A stretch of DNA of 64,000 nucleotides from Nocardia jejuensis NBRC 103114 (GCF_001613145.1 NZ_BDBU01000056.1:1-64000); one strand, 5' to 3'. Positions 51,617 through 60,590 are shown, counted from the stretch's first letter. A program made the numbers and translations. Notes: a model not told the origin generated them from the letters alone.

Positions 51617-52693
51617 TCATTGGTTGGTCTCCATTGGGCTGGGATTGTTGCTGTCGTTTGTGTGCTCTGCGGTGTCTTCCTCTGTGACACTGAGCAATTC
51701 GCGCGCCCCCAGCTCCAAGAGCTCACGCGCCAGTGCGCGCCCGAGGTCCGCGGCATCCGCGACCGGGCCCACCACCGATGCCCGGATGACATCCGAGCCG
51801 TCGATCGCCGCCGCGCACCCGCGCAACGACAACTCCTCGAACACCCGCCCGTCGTCGTCGAGTGATTCGACGACCTCCGCCAGCGCCCCGATCGGGGCCG
51901 TGCAACCGGCCTCCAGTTCGGCGAGCATGGCGCGCTCGGCGGTGATCGCGGCACGGGTGCCGGCGTCGTCGAGCGCGGACAGGATGGTCACGAGTTCGGT
52001 ATCGGCGCTGCGGCATTCGACCGCCAGCGCACCCTGCGCGGGGGCGGGCAGCATCTGCACCGGTTCCAGGGCCTCGGTGACCGCGTCGAGGCGATCGATG
52101 CGGGCCAGTCCGGCCCGGGCCACCACGACGGCGTCGAGTTCACCGGTGGCGACCTTCGAGAGCCGGGTGTCGAGATTGCCGCGCAACGGCACGATCGTGA
52201 CACCCAGGCCCAGCGCCCGCAGCTGCGAGGAACGCCGCGGCGCGGAGGTGCCGATGACGGAGCCCGGCGGCAGTTCGCCCAGCACCAGGCCGTCGCGGGC
52301 CACCAGCGCGTCGCGCGGATCCTGTCGCGGCGGGATGGCGGCGATCTCGAATCGCGGGTCCCGCGCGGTCGGCAGATCCTTGTACGAGTGCACGGCGATA
52401 TCGACTGTCTCCGCGGCCAATTCGTCGCGCAGCGCGGCCGTGAACACGCCGACGCCGATCTTCTGCACCGGCTCGGAGGACTTGTCGCCGGCGGTCTTCA
52501 CGATCACCAGTTCCGCCTGCTGCCCGGCCGCGATCAGTTCGTCGCGCACGTGCCCGGCCTGGGTGAGAGCCAGCAGGCTGCCACGGGTGCCGATCCGCCA
52601 CGGCGCCGCGGCGGTTCCGCGCACGTCGTCCCGCTCTGTCGAGGACCGCTCTGAAGACACTGTCTCGGTTTCCTGCACCATCGCTCCGCTCAT
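51617..52693 (-). CDS. hemC: Porphobilinogen deaminase (hydroxymethylbilane synthase)
   Basis: The 358-residue enzyme polymerises four porphobilinogens. WRIGTRGSLLALTQAGHVRD, VHSYKDLPTARD, GTSAPRRSSQLRAL and the dipyrromethane cofactor cysteine in ELEAGCTAPIGALA are intact. The first 30 residues are a disordered addition. The ATG overlaps the hemA stop (ATGA), supporting this start despite the extension. The C-terminal 20 residues are acidic and Asn/Thr-rich. Confidence 0.93.
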   Translation of the reverse strand: MSGAMVQETETVSSERSSTERDDVRGTAAAPWRIGTRGSLLALTQAGHVRDELIAAGQQAELVIVKTAGDKSSEPVQKIGVGVFTAALRDELAAETVDIAVHSYKDLPTARDPRFEIAAIPPRQDPRDALVARDGLVLGELPPGSVIGTSAPRRSSQLRALGLGVTIVPLRGNLDTRLSKVATGELDAVVVARAGLARIDRLDAVTEALEPVQMLPAPAQGALAVECRSADTELVTILSALDDAGTRAAITAERAMLAELEAGCTAPIGALAEVVESLDDDGRVFEELSLRGCAAAIDGSDVIRASVVGPVADAADLGRALARELLELGARELLSVTEEDTAEHTNDSNNPSPMETNQ

Positions 52694-54078
52694 GCGGTCA
52701 GCCCCTGTTCGTCCCCCGGGTGGGCGGCGGTGAAATCGTCGGCCATCTCGCCACTGCGCGCGGCGATCTCCATCGTTGCGGCAACCGCTTGTGCCGCACC
52801 AGGTTTGAGTTCGAACAGCTCGCGGAGCGCCTCGGCGTAGCTGTCACCGCCGGGCGTGGACGCCAGCTGCTTGACCCGCACGGTCGGCGCGTGCAGCAGC
52901 TTGTCCACGACGCGGCGCACGGTGCGGGCGACCTCCTCGCGCTGACCGGTGTCCAGCCCGGGTAGTCGCGAATCCAGGCGTAGTAGCTCGCCCTCGACCA
53001 CGTCGGCGGCCATCTGGCGCAGCGCGGCGACGGTCGGGGTGACCTCGGCCATGCGCTGTCCGGCAAGGTATTTGGTGAGTTCGTCGGCCACGATGGTGCG
53101 CGCGGCGGCGGTGTCGTCGGCGGCCGCGCCTGCCGACGGATCGCGCTGCAGCGTCTCCATGTCGATGACGGTCACGCCGGGCAGCCCGGCGACCGCGTGG
53201 TCCACATCGCGGGGCAGGCCCAGATCGCAGATGACCAGCTGATCGGATACGCGGTCGGCGTTCAGCGCACGGTGCACATCGGCGATGCTCACCACGGTGC
53301 CGACCGCGCCGGTACAGGTCACCACGATCTCCGCGGTGGCCATGGCCTCCACGAGCTGCGAGATCTCGACCGCCTCGGCCTCCACGCCGTGCATGGTGGT
53401 CGCGGTGTCGGCCAGGCGCTGCGCGCGCTCCAGGGTCCGGTTCACCAGCAGGATGCGCGAGACTCCGGCCCGGGCCAGCTGCGCCACCGCGAGCCCGCCC
53501 ATGGCGCCCGCGCCGAGCACCAGCGCGGTGCGGCCCTGCAGCGGACCCAGCACCTGCCGCGCCCGATCCAGCGCCACCGACACCACCGACGCGCCCGCGC
53601 GGTCGATCCCGGTCTCCGAGTGCACCCGCTTGCCGACCCGCAGCGAATGCTGGGCCAGCTCGTGCAGGGTCCGCCCGGCGGCCTGCTGACCGTCGGCGGC
53701 CGCGTAGGCGGCGCGGATCTGACTCAGCACCTGCTGCTCGCCGATCACCATCGAGTCCAAACCGGACGCGACCGCGAACAGATGCTCGGCGGCGGCCTCG
53801 GCGTAGCGCACGTAGGCGTGCTTGGTGAGTTCGGGCAGCGGCAGCCCCGAATGCTTGGTCAGCAGTTCGCTGATCTCGCCGAGGGCGGGGTGGAAGGCGT
53901 CCACCACGGCGTAGATCTCCACGCGATTGCAGGTCGAGACGATCATCGCTTCGGACACGTGCGCCGAAGCCAGCATGAGTTCGGTCAGCTTGGGCCGGTC
54001 GTGCTCGGTGATCGCGATCTTCTCGAGCACCGGCACCGGTGCACTCCGATGCGAGATCCCGACGAGAAGCACACTCAT
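52690..54078 (-). CDS. hemA: Glutamyl-tRNA reductase
   Basis: The 462-residue enzyme reduces glutamyl-tRNA(Glu) to glutamate-1-semialdehyde, the first step of C5-pathway haem synthesis and the substrate of HemL. The catalytic cysteine is in IVSTCNRVEIYAVV. EHLFAVASGLDSMVIGE and the NADPH site VLGAGAMGGLAVAQL are intact. The ATG overlaps the rex stop (ATGA). Transcription from the Rex-controlled promoter makes haem synthesis respond to redox state. Confidence 0.94.
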   Translation of the reverse strand: MSVLLVGISHRSAPVPVLEKIAITEHDRPKLTELMLASAHVSEAMIVSTCNRVEIYAVVDAFHPALGEISELLTKHSGLPLPELTKHAYVRYAEAAAEHLFAVASGLDSMVIGEQQVLSQIRAAYAAADGQQAAGRTLHELAQHSLRVGKRVHSETGIDRAGASVVSVALDRARQVLGPLQGRTALVLGAGAMGGLAVAQLARAGVSRILLVNRTLERAQRLADTATTMHGVEAEAVEISQLVEAMATAEIVVTCTGAVGTVVSIADVHRALNADRVSDQLVICDLGLPRDVDHAVAGLPGVTVIDMETLQRDPSAGAAADDTAAARTIVADELTKYLAGQRMAEVTPTVAALRQMAADVVEGELLRLDSRLPGLDTGQREEVARTVRRVVDKLLHAPTVRVKQLASTPGGDSYAEALRELFELKPGAAQAVAATMEIAARSGEMADDFTAAHPGDEQGLTA

Positions 54079-54947
54079 GGCTGGACCACCGCTCCCTTGC
54101 TGGTTGTCTCTACGCCGCCCGAAGGGCGCCCCGCTGTACGCGACGGGGGTTGCACCGCCGCATGCGAAGTCTTCATGGGGGCGACCCGCCGGATCGGCGT
54201 CGACACCACCGTCATCGTCTCGCCGGCCGCGACCGCGGCCACCGGCTCCATCGCGGCCTGTTCGGCGCTGCGAGCCCGTTCGAACGAGAGCAACTGCATT
54301 TCCACCGCGAGGTCCACGCGCCGCACCTCGACGTGCGGCGGCGCCTCGAGCGCGACGGGCGAGAAACTGAGCACGCACTGCACACCGGCGGCGACCAGCA
54401 GGTCGCACACGCTCTGCGCGGCCGAGTCGGGCGTGGTGATGACCGCGATGGTCGGCTCCAATGCCGCCACCGCCTCGGTCAATTCGGCCACGTCCCGGAT
54501 CACCAGACGGTTCGCACCCGCCACGATCACGGTGCCCACGAGCGCCGGATCGTTGTCGAACATGCCGACCATGGCGAACCCGCGCCGCCGGAAACCGCCG
54601 TAGCCGACCAGGGCGCGGCCCAGATTGCCCGCGCCGACCAGCACCACCCGATGTCCCTCGGACAGGCCGAGCACATCCTCGATGCGGTCCCGGAGCTTGA
54701 CCACGTCGTAGCCGACGCCGCGCACCCCGTTGGGTCCGAGGAAGGACAGATCCTTGCGCAACTTGGCGGAACCGACACCCGCCGCGACAGCCAGTTCTTC
54801 ACTCGATACGATGGCAACACCATCGTCGGCGAGTACGGCGAGGACCCGGAGGTAGGTGGCCAGTCGGGCCACGGTCGCCTGCGGGATGTCCTTCTGCAGA
54901 GCCCTGCCGGAGACGCCACTGTGCGGCGCCTCGTGCTGCTCTGTCAC
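54075..54947 (-). CDS. rex: Redox-sensing transcriptional repressor Rex
   Basis: The 290-residue repressor senses the NADH/NAD+ ratio. An N-terminal winged helix (IPQATVARLATYLRVLAVLA; VGSAKLRKDLSFLGPNGVRG) is followed by a Rossmann domain with VVLVGAGNLGRALVGYGGF and a C-terminal swap helix (RRVDLAVEMQLLSFER). About 55 residues of low-complexity tail come after it, beyond the usual length of about 210-230 residues. Rex is present in Streptomyces and Nocardia before hemA but absent from the M. tuberculosis arrangement. A Rex box lies in its promoter. Confidence 0.93.
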   Translation of the reverse strand: MTEQHEAPHSGVSGRALQKDIPQATVARLATYLRVLAVLADDGVAIVSSEELAVAAGVGSAKLRKDLSFLGPNGVRGVGYDVVKLRDRIEDVLGLSEGHRVVLVGAGNLGRALVGYGGFRRRGFAMVGMFDNDPALVGTVIVAGANRLVIRDVAELTEAVAALEPTIAVITTPDSAAQSVCDLLVAAGVQCVLSFSPVALEAPPHVEVRRVDLAVEMQLLSFERARSAEQAAMEPVAAVAAGETMTVVSTPIRRVAPMKTSHAAVQPPSRTAGRPSGGVETTSKGAVVQP

Positions 54948-55100
54948 GTCGCTTGCGCTCCTCGTCCGGCCGGGGGTGAGTGTCCGGGTTCTTTTTCTCG
55001 ACTCGCCGCCGGGAGACCGTCGCAGGCGGTCCTACAGGCGAGGTCGAGCAGGCTTCAGGGGGTCGCTTCCGCTGCCCGAGAAGGCGCGTTGCGTGCCACC

Positions 55101-55129
55101 ACCGTAACCGCTTGTGAACCCATGCACAA
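55101..55129 (-). promoter_or_regulatory. Rex box overlapping the rex-hem promoter
   Basis: TTGTGAACCCATGCACAA (55112-55129) matches the Rex operator TTGTGAA-N4-TTCACAA at 13 of 14 defined positions. On the minus strand, -35 TTGTGC (55129-55124), a 17-bp spacer and -10 TACGGT (55106-55101) form a plausible promoter about 150 bp before rex. Rex bound here would cover the -35 and spacer. The remainder of the gap (54948-55220) shows no gene. Confidence 0.8.
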
Positions 55130-55220
55130 AGTCGGTGAATTCAGTCACTTTGTGGTGGGCTCCGGCCCCGCCGAACATTCAACCCTCATCGGCCGGAACC
55201 CGCTACGCAACGCGCCGTAA

Positions 55221-55490
55221 TCAACGGGCCAGGTCTGCCCGTAAACGCGCCTCGTCGACGTCGAAATAGCTGTGCTCACGGCCGTCCAGCAGGACCACCG
55301 GAAGCCGGTCGCCGTATTCCGCGCGCAGGCCCGGATCGGTCGCCGCGGCCTCGTCCACATCGGTGGTCGAGGGCTCGATCCCGAAATCCGCGCAGATCGG
55401 TCGTAATTGCTCGAGCGCGGTCGCGCAGAGTCCGCAGCCATTGCGGGTCAGCAGGGTCACCGTATGGGTTCGATCACTCATGATCACCAT
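55221..55490 (-). CDS. Glutaredoxin-like protein
   Basis: The 89-residue thioredoxin-fold protein has a CGLC redox motif (LLTRNGCGLCATALEQL), the cis-proline LPVVLLDGREH and a short C-terminal helix. It corresponds to Rv0508, which also precedes hemA. It may reduce disulfides or carry electrons; its partner is unknown. GGAGAG supports the ATG at 55490, with a later ATG at 55481 possible. Divergent from serB1. Confidence 0.87.
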   Translation of the reverse strand: MVIMSDRTHTVTLLTRNGCGLCATALEQLRPICADFGIEPSTTDVDEAAATDPGLRAEYGDRLPVVLLDGREHSYFDVDEARLRADLAR

Positions 55491-55580
55491 TCAACTCTCC
55501 GTTATGTCGTTCAGCGTCTACGTCCCGGTCACCGGCGGGCGTTACTGTGGACTTGTTCGCGCTAACAGGCGGAGGTACCG

Positions 55581-56600
55581 GTGCCGGAACGTTCGAAAGA
55601 GGCGAAGACGGGATTGATCGCGAGCCGATTCGGTGAATTCCCGGCTCGCTGGGCTGAGGGTCTGCAGGACCAGTTCACCCGGATCACGCGCAGTCCCTTC
55701 GGTCCGACCGAAGAAGAGGTGCGCGCCAGCGTGGCCGGCGAAGCCTCCGCGGACGCGGCGCTCGCGCTGCACGACGCCGAGCTCGCCCTGCACGATGACA
55801 TCCCACCCCTGGACATCCCGCGTGACCTGACCGCGGCGGCGTTCTTCGACGTGGACAACACCATGGTGCAGGGCGCGTCCATCGTGCATTTCGCCCGCGG
55901 CCTCGCCGCGCGCAAGTACTTCAAGACCTCCGACATCGTCGACATGGCCTGGAAGCAGGTGAAGTTCCGGGTCACCGGCCGGGAGAGCATGAACGACGTG
56001 GCCAGCGGCAAGGAGAAGGCGCTGTCCTTCATCGCGGGCCGGTCCACCGCGGAACTGGCCGCGCTCGGCGAGGAGATCTACGACGAGATCATCGCCGACA
56101 AGATCTGGCCGGGCACCCGCGCGCTCGCCCAGATGCACCTCGATGCCGGACAGCAGGTCTGGCTGGTCACCGCCACACCGGTGGAGCTGGCCCAGGTCAT
56201 CGCCAAGCGACTGGGCCTGACGGGCGCGCTGGGCACGGTCGCCGAGAGCCGCGACGGGGTCTTCACCGGCCGCCTGGTCGGCGACGTCCTGCACGGCCTC
56301 GGCAAGGCGCACGCGGTCCGCACACTCGCCATCCGCGAGGGCCTGAACCTCAAGCGCTGTACCGCCTACTCCGACAGCCACAACGACGTGCCCATGCTCT
56401 CGCTGGCAGGCACCTCGGTGGCCATCAACCCGGACGCGGATCTGCGCGAACTCGCCAAGAACCGGGGCTGGGAGATCCGCGACTTCCGCACCGGCCGCAA
56501 GGCCGCGAAGGTCGGCGTGCCCACCGCGCTCGCGCTGGGCGCGGCGGGTGGCGCGGCGGCCGCGGTCATCGCCCGCAAACGTGAGGCGAAAGCGGGCTGA
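55581..56600 (+). CDS. HAD-IB family phosphatase, SerB1-like
   Basis: The 339-residue protein has the HAD nucleophile motif AAFFDVDNTMVQGAS near residue 90, a helical cap, motif II in VWLVTATPVELAQ and motif III/IV in YSDSHNDVPMLSLAG. This matches the Rv0505c (SerB1) class, annotated as phosphoserine phosphatase, though other substrates are possible. A hydrophobic Gly/Ala segment near the C terminus (ALALGAAGGAAAAVIARKR) may be a membrane tail. GGAGG precedes the GTG start. The first 80 residues are an extension typical of the class. Confidence 0.87.
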   Translation: MPERSKEAKTGLIASRFGEFPARWAEGLQDQFTRITRSPFGPTEEEVRASVAGEASADAALALHDAELALHDDIPPLDIPRDLTAAAFFDVDNTMVQGASIVHFARGLAARKYFKTSDIVDMAWKQVKFRVTGRESMNDVASGKEKALSFIAGRSTAELAALGEEIYDEIIADKIWPGTRALAQMHLDAGQQVWLVTATPVELAQVIAKRLGLTGALGTVAESRDGVFTGRLVGDVLHGLGKAHAVRTLAIREGLNLKRCTAYSDSHNDVPMLSLAGTSVAINPDADLRELAKNRGWEIRDFRTGRKAAKVGVPTALALGAAGGAAAAVIARKREAKAG

Positions 56601-56663
56601 GCCCTGGGGTTCTGCCCCGAACAGCCCCGAATGGCGTTGGGGGGCATGCCCCAGCGCATCCGG

Positions 56664-56688
56664 CGCCGAGACCGCGCGGGTCTCGGCG
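56664..56688. terminator. Bidirectional hairpin terminator
   Basis: CGCCGAGACC (56664-56673) pairs perfectly with GGTCTCGGCG (56679-56688) around a 5-nt loop, between the convergent phosphatase and acyltransferase genes. Confidence 0.72.
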
Positions 56689-56694
56689 AATTCG

Positions 56695-57714
56695 CTAGCC
56701 GGTGAAAGGATTCCGGCGTTTGATCAAATTCTTGTACAGCGTGCCCTGAATCGTTTCGCGGACCTGATCGGTGATCTCGAACATGGTCATCGGATCGTCG
56801 GCGGCCTCGGGCTCGTAGCCCTGCGTCGAGATCGGCTCGCCGAGTTCGATGTGCCACTTGGACGGGAACGGTATCGCGCCCAGCGGACCCAGATGCGGGA
56901 ACAGCGGCGTCACCGGGAAATACGGGATGCCGAGCAGGCGCGCGAGCGGCTTGATGTCGGCCAGCTTCGGATAGATCTCCTCCGAGCCCACGATCGAGCA
57001 CGGGATGATCGGCACGCCGGTGCGCACCGCCGCGGCCACGAAACCCCCACGGCCGAAACGCTGCAGCTTGTAGCGGTCACCGTAGGGCTTGCCGATGCCC
57101 TTGTAGCCCTCCGGGAACACGCCCGCGACTTCACCTGCGCGCAAAAGCCTTTCGGCGTCCGCGGGGCAGGCCAGGGTGTGCCCGGCCTTGCGCGCGAGCC
57201 CGCCGATCAGCGGCATCTCGAAGATGAGATCCGCCGCGAGCAGGCGCAGCGCCCGCTGCGCCGGGTGCCGGTCGTGCACGGCGAGCTGCAGCATCAGCCC
57301 GTCCAGCGGCACGGTGCCCGCGTGATTGGCGACGATGAGCGCACCGCCGGCCTCCGGAATGTTCTCGATCCCGGTGACCTCGGTGCGGAACCACAGATCC
57401 GACAGCGGCCGCAGCGCGGGCAGGATCACCGTCTCCAGCAGATGCTCGTCCAGGCCGAACTCGTCGACCTGGTAGTCGCCGGTGAGCCGACGACGCGCGA
57501 AATCGGCGGTGCGGCCGATCCCGTCGGCGACCGCGCCGCGCAGGGTGTCGCCCAGCGACTTCGGCTGGCGCGCTTCGACTCCGGCGAGCCGATCGGTCAG
57601 AGAGGTCACCGGACTGAGCGCGGCGGGCTCGGAAGCCGGCCAGACGCGCGCGGGCCGATGCCGCGTCTCGAAGTCCACGTCGTGAAGTCGGATGACTTTC
57701 GCTACGTCGTTCAT
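56695..57714 (-). CDS. Phospholipid/glycerol acyltransferase, Rv0502-like
   Basis: The 339-residue protein has the PlsC-type acyltransferase core. The catalytic motif is ANHAGTVPLDGL (NHx4D), followed by GVFPEGYKGIG and VPIIPCSIVGSEEIYP. An N-terminal region of about 100 residues precedes it. It should acylate a lysophospholipid or related lipid at the membrane surface. The ATG overlaps the stop of the epimerase gene (ATGA), so they are translated together, as in Rv0501-Rv0502. Confidence 0.88.
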   Translation of the reverse strand: MNDVAKVIRLHDVDFETRHRPARVWPASEPAALSPVTSLTDRLAGVEARQPKSLGDTLRGAVADGIGRTADFARRRLTGDYQVDEFGLDEHLLETVILPALRPLSDLWFRTEVTGIENIPEAGGALIVANHAGTVPLDGLMLQLAVHDRHPAQRALRLLAADLIFEMPLIGGLARKAGHTLACPADAERLLRAGEVAGVFPEGYKGIGKPYGDRYKLQRFGRGGFVAAAVRTGVPIIPCSIVGSEEIYPKLADIKPLARLLGIPYFPVTPLFPHLGPLGAIPFPSKWHIELGEPISTQGYEPEAADDPMTMFEITDQVRETIQGTLYKNLIKRRNPFTG

Positions 57715-58799
57715 TGGTGTGCTCCCGTCCCGGCCCCGAGCAGGCCGAGAAGTTTGTGTTCGGCGGCGTCGATCCACCGGGGATCGATCACGGGCCGCAA
57801 CGCTGCGCCCCCTATGAAGTCATCGAATGCCTGCACTGTGGTCCAGCGCGGGGAAAATCCGAGCTCGGCGCGCATCCGGGTGGTGTCCAGACCGCAGCCG
57901 AAATGAAAATAATCGATTTGTTCGGCGGTGAACTCCCGCATCACCGGGCCCATCACGGTGCGCCCGACAGAACGGAAAATCGAGTAGGGAACGGGCATTT
58001 CGATGCGCCCGGCCCGGCGAATCGCCTGCGACAACGCCATGGCGCCGTCTCCGGCGACATTGAAGGTGCCGCCCGGAGCCGACAGCGCGGCATGGGCGAG
58101 GGCGTCGATCGCGTCTTGTTCGTGCAGCAGTTGCATGCGCGGATCGCGGCCCAGGACGGTGGGCGTGACCGGCGAACGGAAATACTGCACACCGCGATTC
58201 GCCAACTGCGGTCCCACGATCGGCGGGAAACGCAGAATCGCGGCGGAGATATCGGGACGGCGGCGCGCGAGTCCGCGCACGAATCCCTCCACCTCGATCA
58301 TGTCGCGCGCGAACCAGCCGCGCGGCGGGGTGCGCGCACTCATTTCCTCGGTGAATTTCACCGGATCCTTGGCGCTGCAGCCGTACACGGCGGACGAGGA
58401 ACGCACCACCAGGCGGCGCACGCTGGAAGTCTTGCGGCACACCGCGAACAGCTGCATCGCGCCCAGGACGTTCATATCCTTCATCGCGGCGCGACCACCA
58501 CCGGCGGGCGGGCGGGACAGCGCGGCGGGATGCACCACCGTATCGACTTGATTTCCGTCGATAACCTTGCGAATCAACGGATTACGAATATCCGCGCGAA
58601 TGAACTCGGCGCGCCCCATACGGCGCAGCAGTTCCCGGCTCGGCTGTTTCGCGTCCACGGCGATGATTCGTTCCACGGCGGGGTCGGCCGCCAGCCGGGC
58701 CACCACATTTCCGCCGAAGAACCGGCTCGCTCCGGTCACCATCACAACCTTGGGTGTCTGCCCGTCTCGGGTGCTCGAACCCGCGCCACCGGTTCCCAC
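57711..58799 (-). CDS. NAD-dependent epimerase/dehydratase, GalE2-like
   Basis: The 362-residue extended short-chain dehydrogenase has the NAD motif VVMVTGASRFFGGNVVARL. The usual catalytic YxxxK is not clear: the segment after the active serine reads RSSSAVYGCSAKDPVKF, and the typical Tyr-x-x-x-Lys spacing is replaced by RDMIEVEGFVRG further on. This is also seen in the Rv0501 class as I remember it, so UDP-galactose epimerase activity is doubtful. GTG 58799 is chosen over an upstream TTG at 58847. It is followed by the coupled acyltransferase. Confidence 0.78.
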   Translation of the reverse strand: MGTGGAGSSTRDGQTPKVVMVTGASRFFGGNVVARLAADPAVERIIAVDAKQPSRELLRRMGRAEFIRADIRNPLIRKVIDGNQVDTVVHPAALSRPPAGGGRAAMKDMNVLGAMQLFAVCRKTSSVRRLVVRSSSAVYGCSAKDPVKFTEEMSARTPPRGWFARDMIEVEGFVRGLARRRPDISAAILRFPPIVGPQLANRGVQYFRSPVTPTVLGRDPRMQLLHEQDAIDALAHAALSAPGGTFNVAGDGAMALSQAIRRAGRIEMPVPYSIFRSVGRTVMGPVMREFTAEQIDYFHFGCGLDTTRMRAELGFSPRWTTVQAFDDFIGGAALRPVIDPRWIDAAEHKLLGLLGAGTGAHQ

Positions 58800-58913
58800 T
58801 CGAAGCCCCCATTCTGTTTTCCCGCGTCCCCAGCGTAACCGGGTCAAGGGGGGCAGCCGAAGAGTATTAACCAGGATCTAACGATGAGTTCTGTCACCCG
58901 TTGCAAAACGAAA

Positions 58914-58936
58914 GCCCGCCACCATCGGTGACGGGC
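58914..58936 (-). terminator. Rho-independent terminator after the bS22 gene
   Basis: On the minus strand, GCCCGTCACC and GGTGGCGGGC form a 10-bp stem with one G-T pair around GAT, followed by TTTCGTTTTG. It lies about 20 bp after the bS22 stop and separates it from the epimerase gene. Confidence 0.85.
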
Positions 58937-58956
58937 CTCCAGCTACGACGCAGCGC

Positions 58957-59058
58957 TTACTTGCCGAGTTTGCGACGCTGAACGCGCGTGCGGCGAAGCA
59001 GCTTGCGATGCTTCTTCTTCGACATGCGCTTGCGGCGCTTCTTGATCACAGAACCCAT
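58957..59058 (-). CDS. Ribosomal protein bS22 (AURKAIP1/COX24 domain, 33 aa)
   Basis: The 33-residue, extremely basic protein begins [19 protein letters not shown] and ends [11 protein letters not shown]. It matches the mycobacterial small-subunit protein bS22 (Rv0500B), as I remember it. AGGAG lies 6 nt before the ATG. The gene is monocistronic, with its own terminator, and lies between galE2-like and excisionase-like genes as in M. tuberculosis. It would bind the 30S subunit near the decoding region. Confidence 0.9.
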
Positions 59059-59279
59059 AGGGTTGCTCCTCGTGTTCTCTCGGGTCACCCCACATCCGCG
59101 GGGAGCACACTTATTGACCCTGCACAGTCCTAACCCGGTACGGGCCGATATGGACCCGACGGCACCAACCGACACGTACAGGGTGCCGGTTCATGCTACC
59201 GGGCCACCTACCGGCGAACGAAACGGGTGTGACCTGAGTTGGACTTCCTGCTGTTCTACCCGGCGTAGAAGTAGGGGTT

Positions 59280-59528
59280 CTACCCCGCGTCGAAGTAGGA
59301 CGTCTCCAGGTAGTCGTGCACCGCCTTCGCGTGCACTCGGAAGGAGCGACCGACCCGCACCGCGGGCAGCTCTCCCGAATGCACCAACCGGTACACCGTC
59401 ATCTTGGATACCCGCATCAGACTTGCCACTTCGGCGACGGTGAGGAACTGCGTCCCGCCGCCTATGACAGATCCTGCACTGATGGGGCTATTACCGGACC
59501 TCGCTTGACTGCTGTTTCCAGACATCAT
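59280..59528 (-). CDS. Excisionase-type HTH DNA-binding protein, Rv0500A-like
   Basis: The 82-residue protein has a disordered Ser/Gly start and one winged-helix domain: FLTVAEVASLMRVSKMTVYR, LVHSGELPAVRVGRSFRVHA, then KAVHDYLETSYFDAG. The C terminus is nearly invariant across mycolic-acid bacteria from memory. ATG 59528 has GGAGG 11 nt upstream. Despite the family name no mobile element is nearby; it is a chromosomal regulator. The 220-bp gap to the bS22 gene holds only its leader and promoter region. Confidence 0.87.
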   Translation of the reverse strand: MMSGNSSQARSGNSPISAGSVIGGGTQFLTVAEVASLMRVSKMTVYRLVHSGELPAVRVGRSFRVHAKAVHDYLETSYFDAG

Positions 59529-59768
59529 CGCGTCACTGACCTCCGGCACGCCCGCGCCGCCGGCTTCCCCACCGGCGGAACAGACACGCACGTGCTCCTT
59601 GAAGCTTAGCGGGACCAGTGGGATTGCTGCGACGGGTGTGAGAAATCAGCCTTTGCTGTGGCGAGTCGGACCCCGGCAGCAAACCGGCAACCGCTCGGTA
59701 CGGGCGAACCGAACGCACCTGCGGAGCGACACCGAAGTGCCGCTCGACCGGCCGCCGAGCTCTCGACG

Positions 59769-60590
59769 CTAGTCGGAAATGGCGCCCTGTTCGGCGGAAC
59801 GCCGTTTTGCGGCATTCAGCGCCTCGTGGAAGGCCGAACGGACCGCGCCGCGCTCCAACTCCCGCAGCGCCGCCGCGGTCGTTCCCGCAGGCGATGTGAC
59901 GGCCGCGCGCAACTCCACCGCACTCTGCCCGGACTCCTCCATCAGCGCCGCCGAGCCGAGCATGGTCTGCACGACCAGCTGGGTGCCCACATCCCGGGAC
60001 AGGCCGAGACCGACGGCGGCATCGACCATCGCCTCGACGACCAGGAAGAAGTACGCGGGACCCGAACCGGACACCGCGGTCACCGCGTCCATCTGCGATT
60101 CGGCGACGGTCACCACCTTGCCGACCGACTCCAGCACCTCGGTGACCAGCGCCAGCTGCTCCTTGCGGGCGTAGCGGCCCGGCGCGATGGCGCTCATGCC
60201 CTGACCCACCAGCATCGGCGTGTTCGACATGACCCGGATGACCGGGAAGCCCGCGGGCAGCTTGTTCTCGAGCTTGGCGGTCGGCACGCCGGCGGCCAGC
60301 GACACCACGACGGCCTCGCGATCGCCCTCGCCGAGCTCGGACTTGGCCAGTTCGGTGACGACCCCGTCCACATCGTTCGGCTTCACCGCGATGACGACCA
60401 GATCGGCCCCCACGGCGCCGTCGGCGACCGCGCTGGTGACCCGGACCCCGAACCGCTGCGAGAGCACCTCACCGCGGGCCGCCACCGGCTCCACCACCAC
60501 CAGATCCTTGCTGGCCCGCCCCGATTCGAGCAGCCCGGCGATCAACGCCTCACCGATCCGGCCTCCGCCGATCACCGCAATCCTCGTCAT
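59769..60590 (-). CDS. proC: Pyrroline-5-carboxylate reductase
   Basis: The 273-residue enzyme makes proline from pyrroline-5-carboxylate with NAD(P)H. The Rossmann motif RIAVIGGGRIGEALIAGLL, MSNTPMLVGQGMSAIAPG, and the signature TSPAGTTAAALRELERGAVR are complete. AVSGSGPAYFFLVVEAM belongs to the dimerisation domain. GGAGG lies very close (2 nt) to the ATG at 60590. Its place next to the excisionase-like gene matches Rv0500. Confidence 0.94.
   Translation of the reverse strand: MTRIAVIGGGRIGEALIAGLLESGRASKDLVVVEPVAARGEVLSQRFGVRVTSAVADGAVGADLVVIAVKPNDVDGVVTELAKSELGEGDREAVVVSLAAGVPTAKLENKLPAGFPVIRVMSNTPMLVGQGMSAIAPGRYARKEQLALVTEVLESVGKVVTVAESQMDAVTAVSGSGPAYFFLVVEAMVDAAVGLGLSRDVGTQLVVQTMLGSAALMEESGQSAVELRAAVTSPAGTTAAALRELERGAVRSAFHEALNAAKRRSAEQGAISD

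Noticed and set aside
59280..59528. Excisionase as a sign of an integrated element
   Set aside because: The protein is the conserved chromosomal Rv0500A type next to proC; no integrase or attachment site was seen.
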